In this document: in pieces, positions 22,701 through 33,297 of the stretch
Layout: each line of letters opens with the position of its first letter
Position numbering within the stretch: position 1 is the first letter of the stretch
Origin: Rhodosorus marinus
Taxonomy: Eukaryota; Rhodophyta; Stylonematophyceae; Stylonematales; Stylonemataceae
Length of the DNA: 64,000 nt
NCBI GenBank assembly: GCA_029953675.1
Contig: JAMWBK010000011.1
Span: forward strand, 248,001 to 312,000
Direction of reading: 5' to 3'
Position numbers and translations under genes: made by a program
Notes under the pieces: model-generated
Told to the model about the DNA's origin: nothing
The model's input: the letters and a program-made list of their open reading frames with translations, nothing else
Database searches by the model: none

Positions 22701-24079
22701 CCTTCTTCTATCGCCCGCTTGTGAGCTGCTCCGATTGTATTGGCGACGTTCCTCCCTTCTATCCATGAGCATCCACTCTCCCGGAGTAAATGTCCCACTA
22801 AAGCTGTAATTTCGTGGTGCTTGTAAGCATCCGTCTCTTCATACATGAAGTGATGAAAGTCGCTCGGGCTCGTCTCCTGCAGAACAAAAACGACGGCTGC
22901 CCCTTCCCTCTTCGCGTGCGCACACACAGCTTCAGCGTGTAGCAATGCGTTCCTGATCCTCACTCGGGTGCTCGTCTCTTCATCCTTGCAATCCTTCACG
23001 ATCTTGTTTTGAATCCCAATGTAGTGGTCCAGGTCTGCGAGAATCACCTCGTTTCTAGAGGAGTTCTTCCACGCCGTTTCCTCGTTCCCTCCACTGTCAT
23101 TTGACTGAACCAAGTTTGGTAAACATTTCTCCAGCCTCCGGCAGTACCGCTTCGACTTTGCAACAGGAACGCGTTTCTTAAGAGCGTCCTTCAGAGACTG
23201 CAAGCAGCCTCTGGCTGCTAACGGTGACCCGGACTCCGTCGACTGCCCACGAAGCACTTGAATCAAAATCTTCCTGCTCATTCTCAATTCCTCTCTATCC
23301 CTCAGCAAAATGCTCTGCAACCTAGTCAATTTTTTGCCAGCCTTCTGCCGCGTCGCGGCGTTAAGGATCAACTCGTTCAATGTCTTGTCGCCTTTCAGCC
23401 TCCGACGAAGATCGGTTTTCTTTGCCGCGCGATCCAGTATTAATCTATCGACCTCCTGCATTATCACTCGTGAATCCGAGCTTATGCTGTTACGCAGGAT
23501 TTTCCACCTTCTCTGAGACAACTTCTTCGCATTCTCACCGATGGACTTTTCAGCGTCCTTCGACTCCTCGGGAAACAGCAGATGGATTCGTTCGCTGTAG
23601 CCTAGGCACTTCACCTTCTCGTCGTTTGTGACAATAATCTAAAGGACACGAAGTGTCGATGACCTTTAGCACATAACCTATTGAAATATTGCGTATTCAG
23701 CCCTAGAGGGCTGAAAGTGAGGATGGTGACAAACCTGCGGATTTTCTCCAGAACCTAGGGCCACCTCCAGTTTGTCCTCAATTCGAGCTCCTAAGGCTCT
23801 CAAGAAGTCGAGTTTCGGTTGCTCGATCCTCGAATCCCCTGTACACATTTTCACGAAAATGAGCGATCGGGGCACAAGCTTCTTTTCAAGCAATCCGGTG
23901 ACAACGGATACGAATTCCGTAAACCTCATTCTCTTGAAAAGTGGGCAGTCTCCGTCGATAATTGCAGTTTTCACCGTCTCTTTCTGCTTGCTTCGGCTGC
24001 CCTGATCTCTTGAACCACCAGACTCCGTGGAGTCATTGACGCCTGTCTGCCGAGCACCGAAGTCGGGGGTTCTAATCAT
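19660..24079 (-). CDS. Catalytically degenerate DNA polymerase I-like protein (1414 aa)
   Basis: Exons 24079-23735, 23638-19937 and 19857-19660 join in phase 0. The whole order of a family A polymerase is traceable, but the catalytic residues are not. Residues ~35-150 look like a 5'-nuclease fold (TAIIDGDCPLFKRM, IIVTNDEKVKCLGYSERIHL). A second such fold follows around residues 350-520, where GYEADD is replaced by EGRNVAN and GDKDLLQL by SPRLKLDSLL. An acidic linker with an internal duplication comes next (each half ends ALVQTD or AWAQTD). A 3'-5' exonuclease-like part retains NLKEDCKIL but lacks Exo I. The polymerase part has motif A TEFEDLEWRI (Asp to Glu at ~1156), motif B RQVAR with FGIIYG lost, and motif C DRAQLVFE in place of VHDELVFE. 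A long frame of 3.7 kb without stops argues for selection. It is a paralogue of the gene at 9.3-12.8 kb; a structural or regulatory role is inferred. Confidence 0.85.
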
Positions 24080-25623
24080 CAAATAAAAACACGATGGAGC
24101 GAGTCAATCAACCGTGGAATCCTCAGTTAGTCGCCCACGTCCCAACAAACCGTACCTCTTCTTCTCTCCGGGCGCACTCCTCCGCAGCTTCCCATTCCTA
24201 AACTTCCGCAGCCGCTGCCGCTCAATACTTGAAGCTCCCACCCGGACCCCTTCATTGTTCCTATCCAGGCCCAGCTCCCCTTCCTCAAACCGTCCCACCC
24301 TCAGCCTCACCAGAGGATGTCCCACAAACGCCATCTTTCAAGCAAACACCCACACCAACCACCTTCCCCCTTATCGAGCTTTTACGTAACAACCATATCG
24401 TCGGCCTATTCTCAAGACATATAGGAACCTCTCTAATCCTAACTATACTGCCAACCACCCCCGCCCCCCCGCCCCGCCCAGAGAGCCACCCTTCTCATAC
24501 AGCTCCAAGTCGTCCTCTTTAACTCTTCTTAATGAACCGTCCATTCACCGGACCCCACACGGCGTTTTCCATATTGAGAACAGCTACTGGGGAACGAGAG
24601 CAGCCAAGACGTAGTTATCGTCTAGACAGTTTGAAGATGAGGGAAGACAATATAGTGTCAGTCTTTTCCCTTAATAGCGTTGTGAAGCTCACATCGTTCG
24701 GCGCATGGTGAAAGCTGTTCCAGCAATACGGAAAGAGCGTGGGCTGTTTGGTAACGCGGCCCCACGGTAGGTGGGGCCAGGGTGCTGGGGGCTGGGGGAT
24801 GGGAGCCCGCGTCAAGACAATGGTTGACAGGTTACGGAGCTTATCCTCGGATTGAAGTAACTGATACTGCTGGGTTTTACGTAGAAAGAAATCAATGCCC
24901 AATGCGTTCCTTCCTCATCAGAGTACCCATGGAAACCCGGGTCTCTTCGGCCCCGAATCCCCCCACAAGAGATATCAAATTTCCTTGAGCTAACCAATTA
25001 AACCAATTTTCCTTTATTCAAAATTCAATCATTACGGTAAATAGACAGTTTGTCCTACTCATTTTCAACAGAATTTTATTTTCCAGAACTGTTTTCCGCG
25101 CGTTTAGACATGGCCCAGTTCATACTATTGATCGACTTCATACATTTAAAAATTCTTTAGATTGATATTCATATTTATATTCATAAAGTTTCTATATTAT
25201 GCCTTACACAAGATTATTTGGAGAAAATATCCATAATTGTTGTGACAAGAAAGAGCTATTTGACGCATATTTGTTCCACTCTGAGGCGATGGCCACCCGA
25301 ATCCGATCAGAAAAGGATCCTTTTTTAAAGTATCTAGAAATATGAGCATTTATCCCGAGCCCGTCTTGCGATTGAGGCCTGCGAAAGTTCGTTTGTTTGC
25401 ATAGTGCTGAGATAGAATTTTCGAAATTTGTTTTGGCGACACCTTAACTTACAGTGAAATCAGAGATATTTCAACGGTTTTTATTTTCTAATACAACAAT
25501 TTTAGACCAATCATTTACAGTAAACAGTTCCAAGCGTGTTTCATATCCAATGGGCTAGTGACAGATAGCCTTCGAAGGACAACAGTCAGAAGCGACCATC
25601 GGTGAATCCTTCAACAATTGTAG
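24080..25623. other. Upstream region of the polymerase-like gene and 3' side of GPX-A
   Basis: Plus-strand C/A-rich sequence from 24115 to 24520 matches the strand skew seen upstream of other minus-strand genes in this window, so it is probably promoter and 5' UTR. From about 25000 to 25560 the sequence is A/T rich. No gene was recognised. Confidence 0.55.
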
Positions 25624-26848
25624 TTAGACTTCTGACATCCACTTCATCTTCGCCCAGTTCCAGTACTGAGTCGTCCTGGACCATCGCGAGATGCCTGGCC
25701 CAGCTCGCGGCGGGGCGTATAGTTTCTTATTCTGATCCAAATCCTCGTCCGCATCTGCGCTACTCCAAGCCGGAAACCCGGTTGCCGGCAGTTCACCAGT
25801 GCTCGCAGCGACTGGTTGCACCATGCGGTGATCGTACAGCATTGACTGAACCTTTGTGCGCCTCCTAGCAAGCTGTCTCCCCTTCAGCAGCGTGTTTACG
25901 TCCCTCTCTAGCAAACTCGGAAGCACACCAGGACCGTATCTCCCGACTGCATGACCGTTTTTATCAACAAGGAACTTGGTGAAGTTCCATTCAATGTTTT
26001 CTGAGCTATCGGGATTCTCGGTCTTCAAGAACTCGAACAAGGCATGACTTCTCGTGCCGTTCACGCTGACCTACGTCCGCACAATAGTGCCTTTCTCTTA
26101 GGCAACCGTTATTGGTATATGTTTCAGGGCTACTGTACCTTGTCAAATATTGGGAACTCGGCTGCGTACTGGTTCTTGGCAAAGTTTTTGATCTCCTCGC
26201 GCGTACCCGGCTCCTGGTGTCCGAATTGGTCGCACGGAAAAGCTGTACAGGAAGCAACAAAATAAGATCAGCGGTTCTGTCCCTTATGCTGAAGCACAAC
26301 ATATGCGTTTCTGCGGAGAAACATAAACGCTTACCGAGGACTTCAAATCCTTTCGCAGAATATTTGTCGTAGAGAGTCGCAAGCTCTTCATACTGCGGCG
26401 TGAGGCTGCTGTTCGACGCAACATTGACAACCATTAAGACTTTGCCTATCGAGTCGAAAACAAGATGGTGTCAGATCGCCGTGGGCTACTTCCTGAATAC
26501 TGAGGCATCTATCAACCTACCTCGGTATACGCTCATGTCGATCATCTTTCCATCCATGGTAGCGCTGAGGTTGTACATCGTGTTGCAAAAGAAATCCTGC
26601 AGCATACCAGAGAACAACCATCCCCCGATGACTGCGGGAACCCCGACCTGCAATAACTCCCTCCGAGTCGTATCCAGGTCTTCTTCAGTCTGCTCTTCCT
26701 TCGGACTGGCCTTCTCTGGGACAACGGGAGTAAACTCCTTCTCAGGAAAACCTCCCGGGTTTCTCGGGTTGATCGCGACCATGCATATCGCTGTCTTCGC
26801 GCCCGCAGATCGCCTCAAAGGCCGAAATGCTCCCGCCGTAAACGCCAT
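25624..26848 (-). CDS. Twin-arginine GPX-like protein A, peroxidatic Cys replaced by Ser
   Basis: Four exons: 26848-26521, 26445-26335, 26242-26139 and 26070-25624, giving 329 residues. The leader begins [16 protein letters not shown] (transit-like) and is followed by [20 protein letters not shown], a twin-arginine plus hydrophobic segment as in thylakoid-lumen Tat precursors. The glutathione peroxidase fold follows: [44 protein letters not shown]. The peroxidatic Cys (or Sec) position, normally NVASxCG, reads Ser (AGC codon). The Gln, Trp and Asn of the catalytic tetrad and the second Cys in FPC remain. The C-terminus is extended by ~80 residues with no recognised domain. Intron positions match copies B-D. 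A classic peroxidase reaction is unlikely (inference). Confidence 0.88.
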
Positions 26849-28098
26849 CCCACTCTCCACGCACATCTTATCTTTGCCCATCCCTGACCACACAAAACAG
26901 GCACAAGTCAGCTGAATCTCATCAAAGCTATTCACGGCTTGCTCCGATAGAAGCAAGTACTCACCTCCAAGATACTACTCAAACGCCGTGGACTGGGGGA
27001 AAAAAAATCAACACCTTCCTTCTTCCTTCTTACTGCCAATTCACTACGTTCATCTAGAGAGCATCCACTCGCACCCCACCCGATCCTTTCTTCATCACTC
27101 CAGATCTACCATTATATGGCATTCCTTCAAACCCTTGCGAAGGATATCATCTCCACACATCCTAACTCTCTATTTCAAAAAAATCAATCATTCTCAAATT
27201 GCAGGACAGCTTGGGCACTAAAGTTTCTCGGTAATTCAAGTAGAAACATGAATTTCGGCGCACAAAGGAATGACGGATATTATCTCTCAATCCCAGTCTT
27301 TTTTAAATATCAATCAAGTTTGTGTGTAGGACAGTCTGTTCCTCGTTATTTCAACGAAAATTCTAATTTCGGGTATACTTGCCGGTAAGGACGGATCCCA
27401 GTCTGACATTAAATGCGATTCAATATTTTGAATCCTTCGTCGTGACTACGATAAGCATCCTATGACTTTGATTAATATAGTTTAAAAGATTTAGGAGATA
27501 TTCATCTTTAATAAAAGATTAATGATCAATATTATGCTACTATATCGTTTTAATTTGAAAAACGGGGATTAGAATCTAGTTTGTCTTAGTTATACGTCCA
27601 TTTGGCTTTATTTTATTCTCCGCGATCTTGGTTTTAATCGAATCCGAAGCGTTTTTAAAATGTGTAAAACATAAATGTTTTTAAATCGATTGGAGAAAAT
27701 AAAATCGGAAGCACAGAAGATGCAACAAAAAGATACGCAAAATCCTCTTGGTCAATCAGGAAGTTTTGGTCCTCTGGAGTATCGTGGCGGGAGAGGCCCG
27801 GCTTACAGTGATTCAAACTCCATTTCGTCGTTTTTTATTCTAAAATACAAATAAAACTTTACCAATTGTTTTTACGTGACGAATCCGAGGATGCTGATAT
27901 CCAATTTAAAAATGACAGATGTCCTTATGTTTAGAATATTACCGAATCATATTTGTTGTAGAGAAGTGATCGAATGGATCATACGCAGCGGTTTAGAGCG
28001 CGGATCGGTCTTCGGTGAGGACTGTGATCCAAGTCAGGGTACAGAGTATTAAGTGAAGTCTCCCATAAACCTTTTGCGGAGAATTATTTAGCTATTTA
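26849..28098. other. A/T-rich intergenic region between GPX-A and GPX-B
   Basis: No coding frame with a domain or splice support was seen. Composition is strongly A/T rich from about 27000 to 28000. The part next to GPX-A start (26950-27110) is C/T rich on the plus strand, like other promoters here. Confidence 0.6.
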
Positions 28099-29376
28099 CT
28101 ATGGGTTATCGAAGTTTGAGAGCACCTTCTGCATTCCATCGTTGATTTGTTTCGAGGTTGTTTCCAAGTCGATGCTTGGGACGGTCGGTTTGGGAAGTTC
28201 GTCGAGCACGTCCTTGGCTTTCTTCTGGATCGCCTCTACGTCCAGTCCGTCTGGAAGAGACGGTAGGCCAGGCAGCGATATGTTTGAAGGCAGTTTCGGT
28301 ACTGAAGGCGTTGGTGGGTCTTCCAAGAAGCTCTTAAACCTGGCTAAAACTTCCTCCGGCGTTCTGGGGTTCGCCCCGCCATCTCGGGGCGGTAGGGCCT
28401 CCTCCGCAAGCAACAAGGATATCTCTTTGTCCAGCATGCTAGGAAGTATTCCAGGCTCGAATCTCGCAACGGCGTGGCCGTTTCTGTCTACGAGGAACTT
28501 TGTAAAGTTCCATTCCACCGGTTTCTTGCTGTCCGGATTGGTAGCCTTCAGAAACTTGTACACTGACGGCACGTCCGGTGGATTTACGTTGACCTGGCAC
28601 ACACATGTTCGAACTTGTTAGGATCGATCATCGCCGGCTAGGAAAGAAAGTCCCCGCATTGAGCGTACCTTGTCAAAGATCTGGAATTCGACTCCGTATC
28701 GGTTCCTTGCAAGCTTCCGAATGTCCTTGTTCCTTCCAGGTTCCTGCCCTCCAAACTGGTTGCACGGAAACGCTGCAGTAGACGCAAGCGAAGCAAAAAG
28801 ATTCTCTCCTCATCAGCTTTCGGTTGTGGTACAGACACCTTTTGGCGTGTCACACTAGCCATTTGACTACTTACCAATGATATCAAAGCCCTGTGCGTTG
28901 AACTTGTCATAAAGGGCTACGAGCTCCTGATACTGTGGCGTCAGTGCACTGTTCGTCGCAACATTGACGACAAGTACAACCTTGCCTTTCGAGTTGAAAC
29001 CGTGGAGCTGTCAGGTACCAGCGTGGCAGCGTTCAAAAATTCATTGACAAGATCAAAAACTCACCTCTGTACTCTTCCAGAGCAATCTTCTCCCCACCCA
29101 ACACGGCGCTCAGATCATACAGGGAATCGGGCGAGGACTTCTCTACTCGGCCAGTGATCCACCATCCCGCGATAGCACTAGGAATTGCAACCTTCAGAAA
29201 ACCCCTTCTGCCCGAGCTCGGCGCTGCGGAATCGGGTGCTTTAGCGGGCTCCTTCGGAGTCGACGGGTCCGGTTTTTTGGAGACGGGCCAGGACCTTTAT
29301 CAGACGCTTCACATTTCAATGACTTGAGACCCCGAGATCGCCTCAAATTCGGATATCCTACAATCGTAAAAGCCAT
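28099..29376 (-). CDS. Twin-arginine GPX-like protein B, Ser variant, with a leader frameshift
   Basis: Four exons: 29376-29065, 28985-28875, 28772-28669 and 28593-28099. Exons 2 and 3 have exactly the lengths of copies A and C (111 and 104 nt). The peroxidatic site reads VVNVATNSALTPQY, so Cys is Ser (AGT codon), while AFPCNQFGGQEPG and [14 protein letters not shown] are intact. The Tat-type segment GRRGFLKVAIPSAIAGWW is present but out of frame with the MAFTIVGYPNLRRSRG start: one base is missing at or near the A6 run at 29273-29278. This is either a true leader mutation or a homopolymer sequencing error. The C-terminus carries a ~85-residue Pro-rich tail (PTPSVPKLPSNISLPGLPS). Without the frame break this would be a normal member of the family. 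Confidence 0.8.
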
Positions 29377-30008
29377 GGTACCGTCAACGCATTTTACATC
29401 CATGACTGCCCACCCCTACCCATCCTCCCCTTAACCCAATACTCGTCATCCGACCGCAACCCCTCCCAAAGCATACTAACAATCTCCCTCCATTTGCTAA
29501 ATCACCCACATCACCCAATCAATTTCTTAATCGCACTAATTACTCTTATCAGAACCTTCATAAGCGCACTAATCCTTTCTATCATCCAATTAACATTCTT
29601 AAACTATGCAATCAAATCTAATATAAATGATTTCAAAATACATAAGCCAATTGACAGAGTTTATGAGCAGCATTTAATCCAATCATATCCTCTAGCATCG
29701 ACTATTCATCAATGATATCTCTTCCAGAGTGGAAGCAATCACTATTTTTGAAAAAGATTGACTATTTGTTTATCGGGAATTATTGAAGCCCGTTGTTGAC
29801 TGATGCGATGGGGGGGTTACTTCTGGGCTTTGGGCAAAGAGCTGGCTGTGTTGCAGAGTGGAGTTGTTCTACTGTTTTGCTATGCTCTCGTCGCGTATTT
29901 ATTTCTAGAGCTTTGTTCTGAATCCGAAGAAAACTTACCCCCCAAGTCCAATAAGTTAAGTGTCGATGCAAACACGCGCAGGGGTTGAGTTGATGGCTCA
30001 GGCTGGGA
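29377..30008. other. Intergenic region between GPX-B and GPX-C
   Basis: 29400-29560 is C/A rich on the plus strand and probably contains the GPX-B promoter. The rest is A/T rich. No gene was recognised. Confidence 0.55.
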
Positions 30009-30929
30009 TCAAAGCGCATTGACCTGGGGTTTGGGAATGAGGCGAGGAGGTAGTGGCTTCTCGTCAAGCAGCGCCGCTACATCCTTCTCAAGCATGCTGG
30101 GAAGTATGCCAGGTTTATATCTTCGCACTGGTTTGCCATCCTTGTCCACGAGAAACTTGGCAAAGTTCCACTCAATCCGTTTGTCGCTGTCCGGGTTGGT
30201 TGATTTGAGAAAACTGTACACATCATCAACGTTTGGAGGGTTCACGTTGACCTGATTCGTGGCAAAATAGCGGGAGAACTCAGTCCAGAACTCCAATGTA
30301 CCAGTTGATGCATCTCACAATACCTTGTCAAATATTGAGAACTTGGCGCCGTACTGGTCCCTCGCAAATTTACATATATCATCGTAATCTCCAGGCTCCT
30401 GATTTCCGAACTGATTACATGGATATGCTGTGCAGCGGGCGGGGGAAAACAGTCTCCTGAGCTTTTGCCTCTCTACAGGTGGCATGGCCTGGCTTTGCCG
30501 GCCACTTACCTAGAATTTCGAGTCCACGGGAAGCGTGCTTGTCGTACAGAGCAGTGAGCTCCTCATATTGCGGCGTCAGAACACAATAAGTCGCAACGTT
30601 GACAACCAGAGCAACCTTCCCTGTCATTTGGACGGATGGCCACATGAGTAAACAAAGTGAACAACTCCAGTATAACGCAAGGCACTCAAAACAAGCCCAC
30701 CTCGGTATTTGCTCAAGTCAATCTTCTCTCCACCCATGGTAGAAGTCAGATCATACAACGACGTCGACGGGGCGTCCTCCGCGAGTCCAAAGGCCGGCCA
30801 TCCAGCAACCACCGCGGGAACCGCAACCTTCAGGAACTCCCTCCGAGATGACTCGCGTACGGTACATTTCAGCGTCTTCAAGGAACCAGATCGTCTCACA
30901 GGCCGAAGCCCTCCAGTCGTGAACGCCAT
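30009..30929 (-). CDS. Twin-arginine GPX-like protein C, Cys form
   Basis: Four exons: 30929-30701, 30620-30510, 30427-30324 and 30251-30009, encoding 228 residues. The leader MAFTTGGLRPVRRSGSLK is followed by SRREFLKVAVPAVVAGW and AFGLAEDA, the layout of a bipartite plastid then thylakoid-Tat precursor with a possible Ala-type cleavage site. The peroxidase fold has [17 protein letters not shown] with the peroxidatic Cys (TGT), AYPCNQFGNQEPG and IEWNFAKFLVDKDG with the tetrad Trp and Asn. It is therefore expected to reduce peroxides, probably with thioredoxin-type or glutathione donors as for non-seleno GPX proteins (family knowledge). A lumen location is inferred. A broken copia element lies just downstream in the array, between this gene and copy D. 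Confidence 0.92.
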
Positions 30930-31543
30930 AGCTCAATCAACCTGTCCATCATCTACACCCATCTCAGCAATCCCATCCACGAGCTCCTATCCATAAAATG
31001 GTATCAAACTAGCGCACACCATTGAGAACCCTATTCATCCAATCCCAATATAAGAAAAACTCTTAGTCACTTAAATATCCAATCCCATACGTGAATACAT
31101 AATTTATGTATATTTTAGTATCCTTAAACCAATTAAGAGTACTACCTGCTCTATTCTATCCAATGAAGGTTATTGAAAGGGACAATATTTGCCAATGGTT
31201 CACCTCTGGGCGACCTTCGGTGCTGGATACGATCAATCATTACACGAATAAAGATTGAAATCTATCATTTTGTTTTTGAAAAACCGTATGCTCTTGATTG
31301 AGTTTCATATGTCCACAGAATCGACGGGCTGATTCGTGGTGGCAAGCGAACGTGCCGAGCGGGTAGGGTAATGAGAAAAACATCATTCGTACGTTCCAGA
31401 ATAATAGTCAGCAGTCTCAATAGCAGAGCCAACTTGTGGCTCGGACCAACGATCATCACGCTTCAGTAGCGGAGGCCACAGCCTGGACTGGTAATCCTGG
31501 AAGTACACGATAGAGCGTTCCGACGGCCAGAGTTCGTAATCTA
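30930..31543. other. Upstream region of GPX-C and edge of the copia insertion
   Basis: A/T-rich sequence without a recognised gene. It separates the GPX-C start from the 3' end of the copia-like element. No terminal repeat of the element could be identified here by eye. Confidence 0.5.
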
Positions 31544-33297
31544 CTAGACCCAGAGCTTGTTCGGAAATTTACATTGCCTGGAATGAAAATGCTTATCACT
31601 CTTCCTGGTGGCTTTTCTGGTGTTGGACGGTGATGATTTGCGCCCTCGACATAGTGCAATGGGGGAAGTTCTCGCTATGACACCCAAACCGGACATCAGT
31701 GTTACCGTCCGATCCTTGGTGAGGGCCTTGGTAAATATATCTGCGATCATCTCATTCGTGTTGAGATATTTAAGTCGTACTTCACCAGATGCACATCTCT
31801 CCCGTGCATATTGAAGTTTAACCGATACGTGTCTGGACATCCGGCTGTCCGTGGTTTTCGCCCAGCGCAAACGCGAGTTGTTGTCGGTGTATGCCACCAT
31901 TGGCACGCCCGTCACTCTACCGGCTTCCTCCGAAAACTCCTGAACCCATCTTTGGGTAGTCAGCATGTCCCCCAGCGCTCGATATTCCGCCTCGGCGGTA
32001 GACTGGGCAACCGACCTCTGTCTCCAGGATCGATAGGCCATTGGCGATCCGTTAAACATCACCAGCGATCCTGAAGTACTTTTCTTGGTTTCTTCGTTGT
32101 CGATCGCCCAACTTGCATCCGAATAACCAGTGACTCGATACGTGATCCCTTCTTTGTCAGATTCCGCCGAAAAATCTTGTAAATGTCGATCCGATCTCGA
32201 AAAACCTCCTAATCGCAAAGAAGTTTGCTTGGTTCCTGCCAGATATCTCAATATCCGCCGCGCTTTTTCGAAATCTCCGAGTCGATAATTTGCCCTTTTC
32301 CTCGCGATCTGCCCTACTGCGAAGCATATATCAGGTCGCGTCCTGGTGCTCAGATAGAGGAGGGATCCGCTTAGCTCCTGAAAGGGGGAAGAGGTCATTT
32401 CCATTGATTTTTCCCGAAGACTGGGTTCAATGGACATGGGAGTGGGTAGGGGGGGGCCACCCCTTCAAACCGTAAGTCGTCACTAACTTCCGAATGTAAT
32501 CCTCCTGCGACAAGTGAATCTCATGTCCTTCTCTGTCTCGCGTGATTCTGACTCCCAGAAAAATCCCTAGCTGCTCCAAGGTGTTTTTATGTCGTAGAGC
32601 CTCGACAACGTGTCTTCGCCTCAACAACTGAAGACCGCCCGCCGATGATCAACATGTCATCGACACAGACTGCGATAAGGCAGTCTCCTCTGCGGTACAC
32701 GCAGCTTTCGGTACGCAGGGCTGTGAACCTTTCCTTCTCAAGGTCTTGGCGGAGTTTGTTGCGCCACTCACGCCCTGCCTGTTTTAATCCATACAGGCTT
32801 TTCTTGAGCCGGCAGAAGTAGTCGGCCTTGCCAGGCTCCTCCAGCCCTTTCGGTTGCTGCATGTAGAGCTCGTCCTGCAGATCGGCATTCAGGTACGCCG
32901 TCTTCACGTCAGCTCGCTCTAGTTCCAGGTCCTCCCTTGCAGCTATTGTTAGCAGCATGCGGACCCTGGAGAAGTCTACCGTGGGAGCGAAGACTTCTTC
33001 GTAGTCCACGCCTGGGCGTTGTGCAAATCCTCGAGCAACGAGTCGTGCCTTGAAGCGTTGAACTGACCCGTCGCTTTTCTTTTTGGCTTTCAGAATGAGT
33101 CGCGAGCCCAGGGTCTTCGCAGATCGTGGTACTCGATCCCTGTGAACCAGGTCCCACATCTGGTTCGACCGCAGGGATCCGATCTCTTCTGCCGCTTCCC
33201 GCTTCCAGTCTTCGGCGTACTCGCTCTCGACTGCCTCACTCCAGGACTCCGGGTCCGCTACGTCATACAGCGAATCTCCCTTTCGCATAAGATTCAT
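31544..33297 (-). pseudogene. Copia reverse transcriptase and RNase H
   Basis: Reverse transcriptase motifs are clear: FKARLVARGFAQRPGVDY, DVKTAYLNADL, KSLYGLKQAGREW and the catalytic CVDDMLI. RNase H follows with YSDASWA and the STAEAEYRAL and DIFTKAL segments. The frame changes near 32620 and again at the G8 run at 32449-32456, and it joins the integrase frame through another shift near the T6 run at about 33311. The element is therefore not able to make an intact polyprotein as assembled. Confidence 0.88.
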
